Assembly: GCA_037446115.1 (NCBI GenBank)
Contig: JBBIJF010000055.1
Location: forward strand, 1 to 10,537
DNA length: 10,537 bases
Origin: JANWXD01 sp037446115
GTDB lineage: Bacteria > Acidobacteriota > Terriglobia > Bryobacterales > Bryobacteraceae
Direction of reading: 5' to 3'
Under the pieces are notes generated by a model. It made no database searches. It was given only the letters and a program-made list of their open reading frames with translations, and was not told the DNA's origin. Numbering within the stretch: the stretch's first letter is position 1; each line of letters opens with the position of its first letter. Below, piece by piece: positions 1 through 6,386 of the stretch. Position numbers and translations under genes: made by a program.

Positions 1-214
1 GGCAATGAGAGCGGGCGCTCGGCACCTGTGGAAGCAGAGCTTCCGTAGAGGTGGACGTCCGGAGAAGAGGCCTCACTGGGGAGCTCAGGCGGCGCCCGCC
101 GCGTCATTTCAGATCTGAGAATTCGTTTGTCTCCCTCGGATGCGCTCAAGCTGGACGGACACATTCAGGTGGTGAGACGGCAGGCACGGGTGTGGGTCGG
201 TCACGGCCACCTCC
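1..214. other. Region without a firm gene, possible gene remnants
   Basis: No complete gene is supported here. Frame 1 is open from the left edge to a TAG at 46-48, so the last 15 codons of an upstream gene could end there, but the tail is too short to identify. After that TAG, frame 1 stays open to about 309, and a stretch reading SPSDALKLDGHIQVV (about 127-171) looks protein-like. Frame 2, which carries the next reading frame, opens only after a TGA at 173-175. The change from protein-like frame 1 to protein-like frame 2 near 170-180 suggests a frameshift, either real decay or a sequencing error. Confidence 0.3.
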
Positions 215-865
215 GTGGCAAATACGAACTGCACGGCCGGTCACACCCTGCCCGTAGTTGCCGTGAACGTGTACAACCCCGGGCGAACACGGTCTGCTTT
301 CTCGTCTGACAATTACAGCCCCTATTGCTATGGTCAAGCGACGGCCTATCTTCCTCTCTGCTCTGACGGTCAATGCGAAGACGGACAGTTCGAGGCCGAG
401 AACGAAGGCACAACCGAATACTGCCCGATCGCTGTTGCATTTGTAGCAGCCGTCGCAGCCCAGGCATCGGAAAACGTCGAGGCTTTCAAGTACCTCTCCC
501 GGGTCTGGTGGGATTCCGCGGGTCCGATTGCCCGGCAAGATGGAGAGAAGGGACGGTCTCGATTCTATGTCAGGGGAGGAAGGAGTAGTGGATGCCAAAT
601 TTCGACGATTTTCCTGGGTCGGGAGTTCAGTCAGAGGCCAAATGAGCAAGAAAAACAGATCGTGTTCAACGTGGAGCCGCTGGTTTCTACACAGGGTTGT
701 TCTGCGGACGTGCAGAACCGGGAATGCGAAGTGTACTGGCTCGTCACGACGTCGGCTACGAATCAAGTGTCAGGGTACATAGACGGCACCGGCGTCATTG
801 AGGGACCAGAGACTTGTCAGACCCGTGGGCCGTCCATCCAACAGTCCTCCATTCAGGTCCAGTAG
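215..865 (+). CDS. Hypothetical protein, possibly the truncated 3' part of a longer gene
   Basis: This is an unrecognised 216-residue reading frame starting at a GTG. The start is doubtful: no ribosome binding site is visible, and the frame is open upstream to 176, where the residues (GSVTATSVANT...) look like a continuation of the same protein. The product has ten cysteines, many Ser/Thr/Asn/Gln residues and beta-strand-like stretches (for example LPVVAVNVYN and CEVYWLVTTSATNQVSGYI), as in an exported beta-rich protein. No signal peptide is seen, so an N-terminal part may be missing. One helical, alanine-rich stretch (IAVAFVAAVAAQA) lies near residues 71-83. Base composition is somewhat less GC-rich than the genes to the right. 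The opposite strand also has a 206-codon frame (146-766), but its translation looks less like a protein. Function unknown; it may be a pseudogene. Confidence 0.42.
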   Translation: MANTNCTAGHTLPVVAVNVYNPGRTRSAFSSDNYSPYCYGQATAYLPLCSDGQCEDGQFEAENEGTTEYCPIAVAFVAAVAAQASENVEAFKYLSRVWWDSAGPIARQDGEKGRSRFYVRGGRSSGCQISTIFLGREFSQRPNEQEKQIVFNVEPLVSTQGCSADVQNRECEVYWLVTTSATNQVSGYIDGTGVIEGPETCQTRGPSIQQSSIQVQ

Positions 866-1168
866 TCTCTTGCCGGCGGCCCGCGGGTTGGGACGGCACC
901 TAAAGGCTCGGCCTCATCGTTCACCCACTTCGAGGACCCGCAGCGTATTCCGGAGGCGACAGCCGCTGGGGTACGGTCTACCCTGGCGATTACGGGCGGA
1001 TGTCACGGGAGCGCTGCGGGCGGTGGGCAGTCCCCTGGATGCGACCGTGACGCCGGGTTGTTTTGCAATGGCGGAGGAAATGACTTCGAGACACCAAGAG
1101 GGCAGCCCGGGACTGCTTTCGCTCCGGGCTGCCTCGGGTGCGTGCGGGGGATCACCAACGGGTGTGGG
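866..1168. other. Intergenic region without a supported gene
   Basis: About 300 bases between the forward frame ending at 865 and the stop of the minus-strand secreted-protein gene at 1169. Frame 2 stays open beyond the TAG at 863-865 and frame 3 is open from 798 to 1172, but neither translation resembles a conserved protein and neither has a ribosome binding site. The only clear structure is the hairpin at 1101-1133. Confidence 0.5.
1101..1133 (-). terminator. Hairpin downstream of the secreted-protein gene, probable terminator
   Basis: A perfect 10-bp inverted repeat (GGCAGCCCGG at 1101-1110, CCGGGCTGCC at 1124-1133) with a 13-base loop lies 36 bases past the stop codon of the minus-strand gene. 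On the minus strand it is followed by CTCTTGGTGTCTC, which is only moderately T-rich, so this is an imperfect intrinsic terminator or a 3'-end stabilising hairpin. Confidence 0.45.
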
Positions 1169-1582
1169 TTAGCGCACCGCAATAACGACGGTTTGGCCGG
1201 CACCGGCAGAGTGGGCCAGCTCTTTCTCGGCTTTGCTCGACATCAGCTCGCGACCGGTGTCTGTGCCCACGGTCCAGATCTGCCGCAGGAAGTAACGGTT
1301 GCCGTAGCGGTGGAACACGAGCTTTCCTTCTCCCACGGTTTCCAGGGAGCGGACCGCGTTCGTGCCGACGAACATGCGCACCTTCGAGTCCGGGCAGGCG
1401 AGTTCGATCACGCCCTGACTGGGCCCGGCTGTTACGCGATACTGACCGGCGGGCAGCACCGACTTGCCCGCTTCGAAGGTGAACGGAATCTCTGCTTCCA
1501 GAGCCGGCTGCAGCTGCGCAAAGATTATGGGGGCCGCCAGAACTACGGCCACTCCCATCAACATCACGATTCGGCGACTCAT
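1169..1582 (-). CDS. Small secreted protein, Acidobacteria-type, function unknown
   Basis: A 137-residue protein. The frame is open 42 codons further upstream, but the start chosen here is the ATG at 1582: it is preceded by a good ribosome binding site (AAGGAG, 9 bases before the ATG) and is followed at once by a signal peptide. Residues 1-22 have a basic start (SRR), a hydrophobic core (IVMLMGVAVVLAAPIIF) and a likely cleavage site near AQ. The mature part holds IPFTFEAGKSVLPAGQYRV (residues 32-50) and a C-terminal segment with HRYGNRYFLRQIW (91-103) and GRELMSSKAEKEL (110-122). I recognise this pattern as a family of small exported proteins abundant in Acidobacteriota; no activity is known to me. 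It is transcribed divergently from the sigma54 activator gene, and a -24/-12 promoter candidate lies upstream, so it may be a target of that activator (inference). Confidence 0.85.
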   Translation of the reverse strand: MSRRIVMLMGVAVVLAAPIIFAQLQPALEAEIPFTFEAGKSVLPAGQYRVTAGPSQGVIELACPDSKVRMFVGTNAVRSLETVGEGKLVFHRYGNRYFLRQIWTVGTDTGRELMSSKAEKELAHSAGAGQTVVIAVR

Positions 1583-1665
1583 TTTCAATCTCTCCTTCTG
1601 CTCCAGCCTTGCGGCCTCGGGAGCACCCTGGTATGTGCACTTGCCGGACCACACGCCGCGATCCG

Positions 1666-1683
1666 AAGCAGGTTGCGTCCCAA
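1666..1683 (-). promoter_or_regulatory. Candidate sigma54 (-24/-12) promoter of the secreted-protein gene
   Basis: Read on the minus strand, the sequence is TTGGGACGCAACCTGCTT. Compared with the sigma54 consensus TGGCACG-N4-TTGC(A/T), it keeps the GG and GC doublets at the required 12-base offset and the ACG after the GG; the mismatches are G for C in the -24 part and C for T in the -12 part. Transcription would begin near 1656, leaving a leader of about 74 bases before the ATG at 1582. The gene transcribed in the other direction encodes a sigma54 activator, which makes the match more credible. Confidence 0.5.
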
Positions 1684-1761
1684 GTGGCTGACATCGTGGG
1701 AGATGCACAGCGCTGCACGGCGGTGTCTGACTCCGGACCCGTTGGCCCGTGCCATGGAATC

Positions 1762-1800
1762 CCTATCCGGTTCGATAGCAGCGTTTTCACTAAGGATAGG
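1762..1800. promoter_or_regulatory. Phased CTATC/GATAG sites, candidate activator binding site
   Basis: A perfect 7-bp inverted repeat, CCTATCC (1762-1768) and GGATAGG (1794-1800), encloses a further GATAG at 1774-1778. The three half-sites start at 1763 (CTATC), 1774 (GATAG) and 1795 (GATAG), that is 11 and 21 bases apart, about one and two helical turns. The cluster lies about 105-145 bases upstream of the start predicted for the minus-strand sigma54 promoter, a usual distance for an enhancer. The last half-site falls between the -35 and -10 boxes proposed for the activator's own promoter, so it could also serve autoregulation. Binding by the neighbouring activator is inference. Confidence 0.4.
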
Positions 1801-1811
1801 CGAGCTATACT
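1784..1811 (+). promoter_or_regulatory. Candidate sigma70-type promoter of the FHA activator operon
   Basis: TTTTCA (1784-1789, 4 of 6 matches to TTGACA) and TATACT (1806-1811, 5 of 6 matches to TATAAT) are separated by 16 bases. The predicted start near 1818 would leave a very short leader of about 14 bases before the ATG at 1832, with only a weak AAGAGA as ribosome binding site. This is the best match in the divergent region, but not a certain one. Confidence 0.35.
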
Positions 1812-1831
1812 TGAGCCAAGAGACCTTCTGA

Positions 1832-3781
1832 ATGCAATTGCGGCTGGCGGCGATCGCAGGGCCCTTGAAGGGGCGGGTGTTCGTGCTCGAGCCGAATCAT
1901 GAACTCCACGTGGGGCGAGACCCGCAGAGCCCGATTGCGGTTGCGGATCCATCCGTATCGCGCCGGCATTGCGTGTTCCGGGCGTTCCAGACGTGCTGCG
2001 TGGTCGCCGACTTAGGGAGCCGCAACGGCACGTTTGTCAACGGCGTTCCGGTCCGAGAGCGGCATCTGGAGCCCGGCGATTCGGTTCGCATCGGCGATTC
2101 CGTGTTCGTGATTCTCGCCCCGGGCGGCGAAGAGGGGGAGCACGCCGAACCTACGATGCGCAGCCTGGAAGAAGACGTCGTCAGCCGAACCGTCGTGCAA
2201 CTGCGTCCGGAGGAGTCCGTCTATGTTCGCGCCGCCGGACAGGCTGCGCCTCTTGCTCTGTCCGAGCGTGTGGTGCGGGACCTCAGCGCCTTGGTGCGCA
2301 TCGGGATCCTCCTCAATGCGGCCTCGGGGCTGAAAGCCTTACAGGCGCGGCTGCTTGAGGCGCTTTTCGAGGTGATTCCCGCCGAACGGGCGGCCATTTT
2401 TCTGGCGGGAGCCGCACCAGAGCAGTTGGCCTCGGCGTTCCAGATGAAACGGAGCGGGGAACCGGCGGGCGACAGGCCCGTGAGCCGTTCGATCGTGCGC
2501 CGCGTGCTGGCCGAAGGCAACGCCGTTCTGGGCACTGAGGTACCCGCAGCTGCGGAGCAGGGTTCGTCTCAAACTCTGGCGAGCTCGCGAGCGCGGTCAT
2601 GGCTGGCGGTCCCTTTGCGGACCGGCGATCGCGTTCTGGGAGTCTTGTACGCGGACACGACCGACCCGGCTGGTTGCTTTGACGACGCACACCTGCAATT
2701 CCTGGTCGCGGTGGCTGACAGCGCGGCGGCCGTCCTTCACCAGGCTTTGAAGCTCGACCAGCTGGAGCAGGAGAACCAGCGGCTGCGAGAAGAGGCCGGC
2801 ATTGAGCACAGCATGATTGGCGAAAGCCCTCGCATGTGGGAGGTCTATCGCTTCATTGCCAAGGTGGCGCCTCGCGATACGACGGTTCTCATCCGGGGTG
2901 AGAGCGGAACGGGAAAGGAGCTGGTGGCCCGCGCCATCCACGATAACAGTCCGCGCGCCTCGAAACCCTTTGTCGCCATCCACTGTGCAGCTCTGACGGA
3001 GACGCTGCTGGAAAGCGAGCTGTTCGGCCATGAGAAAGGCGCTTTCACCGGGGCGATCGCGCAGAAACGGGGGAAGATCGAAACGGCCGACGGAGGTACG
3101 CTCTTCCTGGACGAGGTCGGAGAGATCCCGCTGAGCATGCAGGTGAAGCTGTTGCGCGTACTCCAGGAGCGGGAGTTCGAGCGGGTGGGAGGCACGCGGC
3201 CGCTCAAGGTGGACGTGCGTCTCATCGCGGCCACAAACCGTGATCTGGAAGAAGCCGTCCGCGCCGGGAACTTCCGTCACGATCTCTACTACCGCCTCAA
3301 TGTCGTTTCCTTCACGCTGCCGCCGCTGCGGGAGCGGCGGGAAGATGTCCCGCTGCTTGCCGCGTACTTCGTGACGAAATTCGCCGCCAGGGTGCGGCGG
3401 CGGGTAGTCGGGGTCTCGCCGGAGGCGCGCGCGCTTTTGGAGCGCTACGAGTGGCCGGGCAACGTGCGCGAACTGGAAAACGCCGTCGAGCACGCCGTGG
3501 TGCTGGGTGCGACCGAAGTGATCTTACCCGAAGATCTGCCGGAAACCCTTCTGGAGGCTGCCCGGCCCGGCGACCCGGCCTCCAACCGGTTTCATGCTGC
3601 GGTGGTCGAGACCAAGCGGCGGCTCATCCTGGAGGCGGTTGAGGAGGCCGGCGGCAGCCTCACGGAGGCGGCGAAGCGGCTGGGGTTGCACCCGAACTAC
3701 CTGCACCGGCTGATCCGAAACATGAACCTGCGGCCTCAGCTTCAGAAGTTCACGGCCAGGAGCCGTGCGGCTCCCGGATGA
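1832..3781 (+). CDS. FHA-GAF sigma54-dependent transcriptional activator
   Basis: A 649-residue cytoplasmic enhancer-binding protein that would remodel sigma54-RNA polymerase using ATP. Order of domains: an N-terminal FHA domain (about 3-95; VGRD 27-30, SVSRRHC 41-47, GSRNGTFVNG 62-71) that should read phospho-threonine; a GAF-like sensor domain (about 150-305); a short coiled linker (LDQLEQENQRLREE); an AAA+ domain (about 325-560) with Walker A GESGTGKE (356-363), the sigma54 contact loop GAFTGA (403-408), Walker B GGTLFLDE (421-428), arginine-finger segment FRHDLYYRLNV (481-491) and WPGNVRELEN (541-550); and a Fis-type helix-turn-helix (about 595-632). All motifs needed for sigma54 activation are intact. 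There is no receiver domain, so control probably passes through FHA and GAF. The ATG is placed just before the FHA domain. It is the first gene of a three-gene cluster; the next starts 25 bases after its stop. Confidence 0.95.
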   Translation: MQLRLAAIAGPLKGRVFVLEPNHELHVGRDPQSPIAVADPSVSRRHCVFRAFQTCCVVADLGSRNGTFVNGVPVRERHLEPGDSVRIGDSVFVILAPGGEEGEHAEPTMRSLEEDVVSRTVVQLRPEESVYVRAAGQAAPLALSERVVRDLSALVRIGILLNAASGLKALQARLLEALFEVIPAERAAIFLAGAAPEQLASAFQMKRSGEPAGDRPVSRSIVRRVLAEGNAVLGTEVPAAAEQGSSQTLASSRARSWLAVPLRTGDRVLGVLYADTTDPAGCFDDAHLQFLVAVADSAAAVLHQALKLDQLEQENQRLREEAGIEHSMIGESPRMWEVYRFIAKVAPRDTTVLIRGESGTGKELVARAIHDNSPRASKPFVAIHCAALTETLLESELFGHEKGAFTGAIAQKRGKIETADGGTLFLDEVGEIPLSMQVKLLRVLQEREFERVGGTRPLKVDVRLIAATNRDLEEAVRAGNFRHDLYYRLNVVSFTLPPLRERREDVPLLAAYFVTKFAARVRRRVVGVSPEARALLERYEWPGNVRELENAVEHAVVLGATEVILPEDLPETLLEAARPGDPASNRFHAAVVETKRRLILEAVEEAGGSLTEAAKRLGLHPNYLHRLIRNMNLRPQLQKFTARSRAAPG

Positions 3782-3806
3782 AGGATGGGAGGTCGCGAGT
3801 GCGCCT

Positions 3807-4208
3807 ATGTGGGGCTGGCTGCGAAGGAAACCGGCGCCCCTGACGGGGGCTCCGCAGGTGCGCCGCCAGAAGACTTACTCGGCGCAGAGCGGTTACGTGT
3901 ACCAGTATTATTACGAAGGCCAGCGCGAAGCTGCGCGCGGCCGCGAGCGGGGCGCCGAGTACGTCTTCGCGGTGACGGCCGACCGCAGGACCTTCTTTCC
4001 CGTCTCCGTGTTCTTGGGCGCCGAAGCCGTGGCGGCCTGGGAGCAGCGTCACGGCCGCTCGCTCACCGCCACGGAGCGCTACGCGCTCGCCAAGATGGCT
4101 CTGTTCGGCGCCTTCGACGAACGTGAGAATCCCGGCCGGATGCGAGAGGACGTGCGCCTGCGACCCGCCGATGTTGAAGCCATTCTGGAGCGCCTCGGGA
4201 TCGAGTAG
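3807..4208 (+). CDS. Conserved-looking hypothetical protein between two FHA signalling genes
   Basis: A 133-residue soluble protein that I do not recognise. It begins MWGWLRRK and then has a Tyr-rich segment (SAQSGYVYQYYYEGQRE, 25-41), a strand-like stretch EYVFAVTADRRTFFPVSVFL (51-70), and a helical C-terminal half with WEQRHGRSLTATERYALAKMALFGAFDE (78-105) and DVEAILERLGIE at the end. No signal peptide, membrane span or catalytic motif is visible. The ATG at 3807 has GGGAGG 14 bases upstream, rather far; an in-frame GTG at 3765 would overlap the activator gene and add 14 residues, with AGGAG only 2 bases before it. The gene lies 25 bases after the activator and 3 bases before the kinase gene, so it is very likely cotranscribed and may act in the same pathway, for example as an adaptor or phosphorylated partner of the FHA domains (inference). 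Confidence 0.75.
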   Translation: MWGWLRRKPAPLTGAPQVRRQKTYSAQSGYVYQYYYEGQREAARGRERGAEYVFAVTADRRTFFPVSVFLGAEAVAAWEQRHGRSLTATERYALAKMALFGAFDERENPGRMREDVRLRPADVEAILERLGIE

Positions 4209-4211
4209 ATC

Positions 4212-5792
4212 ATGGCCGAGCTTGTGGTGCGAAGCGCGGATGGCAGCCTCCGGAGCATCCGCCTGCCGGAGAGGCCCCTCTCCCTGGGCCGCGCCCAAGA
4301 CAACGACCTCAGCTTCCCGGACGATGCCGGTCTGTCGCGTTGGCACTTGCGTATTGAGCCGGACGCGGAAGGCTGGACGGTGACCGATCTGGGCAGCAAG
4401 AATGGGACGTTCGTCAACGGCGTCCCGGTTGCCGGGTCGCAGCGCCTGATTCCGGGCGACCGGATTCGTGCCGGGGGTGTGGTGATCACTTTCGACGCCG
4501 GAGCATTGCCGCAAACGCGGGCGCCGGAGATGACGGTTTCACTGGCGGACGCCCTAGCGGCTCCCGCTGCGGACAGCTCGGGAGTTCCGAGGGCCTTGCG
4601 CGTGTTTGCCCGCGCGGCGCGGGAACTGGCCTTGCGGCGCCCGCTTGCAGAGCTCTATCCGCTCGCCCTCGACCTCGCCCTGGAAACCGTGAATGCGGAA
4701 CGCGGCCTTCTGCTGGGCCCGGACCAGCAGGGACACCTCACGGTTCAGGCAGTGCGCGGCGAAAAGGTCCGCGTGAGTGAGACGGTCCGGCAGCGGGTGA
4801 TCGGCGGGCGCACGTCCCTGCTGGTGGAAGACACGCTTCGGGATGCGGAGCTGGCTTCCAGTTCGGCCATCGCGGGTTCGGGCTTGCGCTCACTGATGGC
4901 CGCTCCGCTGCAGACCGAGGATCAGGTGCTCGGTCTGATTTATGTAGACACGCCCCGCAGCGGCCAGCGCTTCACGGCCGAGGACCTCAACTTGTTGACC
5001 GTACTGGCGGGTGTGGCCAGCATTCAGATCGAACGCGAACGCTGGGAGAGCCAGCGCCGCGCCCTCGTAGCCGAGCACATCACCACGCTCGAGCGCCTCG
5101 CGGCCGTTCTCAGCCATGAGCTGAATTCGCCCCTGGGAGCGCTCAAGAGCACTCTGGATTCGCTGGGCGTGCTGGCGCTCAAGCGGGAGCGTGCCGCTCC
5201 CGAACACCAGCAAGCCCTGGCGGATCTCCAGCAGAGTTTGCAGCGTACGCTCGCCGCCTCCATTGACCGCATGCAAGCCGTCATCGCACGCCTGCAACGT
5301 TTTGCCCACCTGGACGAAGCGGAAGTGCAAAGCGCCGACCTGAACGAGCTGGCCAGCGACGTCATCGCCATGCTGGGAAGCGAGGCACCGGAGGGACTCG
5401 CCTGGGAGTTTTACTTTGGAGATCTGCCGCCCGTGCGTTGCCGGCCTCGGCAGCTTACGGCGGTTTTCGCGATTCTGTTGCGCAATGCTATCGAGGCGTG
5501 CCGGGACACCGCAGGCCGCATCCGCGTTTTGACCCGGACCGCGGGTTCGGAGGCCGTCATCGAAGTCGCCGACAGCGGGCGTGGCATCGGGCCCGAGGAA
5601 CTGGAACGTGTGTTCGATCCCGGGTTTCGCGTGGTGGGAGGACGCGTGGCCGCAGGCAACTGGAGCCTTTTCGGCGCGCGGCAGATCCTTCGGTCCCACG
5701 GAGGTGATATCCGCATCGCCAGTCAGCCGGGCAAAGGCACGACGGTGGAGGTGCGTCTTCCGCTGGAGCGGGCTCCGCGGTCAGGCCTCTGA
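4212..5792 (+). CDS. FHA-GAF sensor histidine kinase
   Basis: A 526-residue soluble kinase with no membrane span. It has an N-terminal FHA domain (about 3-95; LGRAQDND 25-32, LSRWH 41-45, GSKNGTFVNG 61-70), a GAF domain (about 125-275), a HisKA dimerisation helix with the phospho-acceptor in SHELNSPLG (301-309, His302), and an ATPase domain with N-box LLRNAIEA (422-429), G1 box DSGRGIG (454-460), F box VFDPGF (467-472) and a C-terminal GTTVEVRLPL strand. The G2 box is unusual: AGNWSLFGAR (481-490) replaces the common GxGLGL pattern. No receiver or HPt domain is attached, and no response regulator is encoded nearby. It starts 3 bases after the stop of the preceding gene, so translation is probably coupled. 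Its FHA and GAF arrangement mirrors the activator at 1832-3781, suggesting a functional pair. Its 3' end overlaps the convergent infC by 12 bases. Confidence 0.93.
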   Translation: MAELVVRSADGSLRSIRLPERPLSLGRAQDNDLSFPDDAGLSRWHLRIEPDAEGWTVTDLGSKNGTFVNGVPVAGSQRLIPGDRIRAGGVVITFDAGALPQTRAPEMTVSLADALAAPAADSSGVPRALRVFARAARELALRRPLAELYPLALDLALETVNAERGLLLGPDQQGHLTVQAVRGEKVRVSETVRQRVIGGRTSLLVEDTLRDAELASSSAIAGSGLRSLMAAPLQTEDQVLGLIYVDTPRSGQRFTAEDLNLLTVLAGVASIQIERERWESQRRALVAEHITTLERLAAVLSHELNSPLGALKSTLDSLGVLALKRERAAPEHQQALADLQQSLQRTLAASIDRMQAVIARLQRFAHLDEAEVQSADLNELASDVIAMLGSEAPEGLAWEFYFGDLPPVRCRPRQLTAVFAILLRNAIEACRDTAGRIRVLTRTAGSEAVIEVADSGRGIGPEELERVFDPGFRVVGGRVAAGNWSLFGARQILRSHGGDIRIASQPGKGTTVEVRLPLERAPRSGL

Positions 5793-6386
5793 AGCGGGGC
5801 TTGCTTCCGGAGGCGGCGCAGGCTTCCTCTCTCCGGCTTTTTTCGCTGACTTCAGAGGGCTGATGATGACGTGCGCAAACCGTCCCTCCAGCCGCGGCTG
5901 CCCTTCCACCTGCCCGTACTCGGCCAGGTCTTTGACGAACCGCATCAGCAGGTTCTGGCCGAGCTCCACGTGGGCGATCTCACGCCCGCGGAACTGCACG
6001 ATCGCCTTGACGCGGTTGCCTTCCTTGAGGAAGCGGATGGCGTGATTTTTCTTAAACTCGTAGTCGTGGTCGTCGGTGTTGGGCCGGAATTTCAATTCCT
6101 TGACCTGAATGACATGCTGCTTCTTCTTGGCTTCCTGCTGCTTCTTTTTCTGTTCGTACTGCCACTGGCCGTAGTCCATGGCCTTGGCTACGGGGGGCTC
6201 GGCCGTAGGCGCCACCAGAATCAAATCTAAGCCCATCTCGCGCGCCTTTTGCAGGGCCAGGTGCGTAGGCATGATTTCTACAGTCCCGTCGGGGAACACC
6301 GCGCGCACCTCGCGGGCGGTGATGCCTTCATTCACGTTCTCCCGGACTCGCGGACGGCGGGGTAGAAAGGGCCTTCCAGGGGTCAT
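5781..6386 (-). CDS. infC: Translation initiation factor IF-3
   Basis: A 201-residue protein that binds the 30S subunit, prevents early joining of the 50S subunit and checks the initiator tRNA. The N-terminal domain is seen in NEGITAREVRAVFPDG (19-34) and LILVAPTAEPPVAKAMDYGQWQYE (55-78). A lysine-rich linker follows (80-91), then the C-terminal domain with VKELKFRPNTDDHDYEFK (95-112), FLKEGNRVKAIVQFRGREIAH (119-139) and VIISPLK (173-179). A tail rich in Lys, Pro, Ala and Glu (180-201) extends past the usual end. The signature differs from the common PPVCKIMDYGK at several positions (A, A, Q). The start is an ordinary ATG, not the rare AUU type known from Escherichia coli; the ribosome binding site is weak (AGAG). 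rpmI and rplT, the usual partners, do not follow: the gene runs straight into the convergent kinase gene. Confidence 0.96.
   Translation of the reverse strand: MTPGRPFLPRRPRVRENVNEGITAREVRAVFPDGTVEIMPTHLALQKAREMGLDLILVAPTAEPPVAKAMDYGQWQYEQKKKQQEAKKKQHVIQVKELKFRPNTDDHDYEFKKNHAIRFLKEGNRVKAIVQFRGREIAHVELGQNLLMRFVKDLAEYGQVEGQPRLEGRFAHVIISPLKSAKKAGERKPAPPPEASPASEA
5807..5843 (+). terminator. Intrinsic terminator of the FHA signalling operon, inside infC
   Basis: A 6-bp perfect stem (CCGGAG 5807-5812, CTCCGG 5831-5836) with an 18-base loop is followed by C and then six T residues (5838-5843), 14 bases after the kinase stop codon. The run of T reads on the other strand as lysine codons in the C-terminal tail of IF-3, so the terminator is embedded in that gene. 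Confidence 0.5.

Noticed and set aside
146..766. 206-codon minus-strand frame opposite the left hypothetical gene
   Set aside because: Its translation is Arg/Pro-rich and less protein-like than the forward frame, and no ribosome binding site precedes it.
866..1831. Forward frame 2 stays open past the TAG at 863-865, suggesting stop-codon readthrough
   Set aside because: Much of the extension is antisense to the secreted-protein gene and the rest lacks protein-like sequence; an open frame is expected in GC-rich DNA.
2597..3493. 298-codon minus-strand frame
   Set aside because: Antisense to the AAA+ domain of the sigma54 activator; its translation is low-complexity and Arg/His-rich.
5768..5782. 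Inverted repeat GGAGC/GCTCC near the infC stop as a minus-strand terminator
   Set aside because: The loop would be only two bases and no T run follows.
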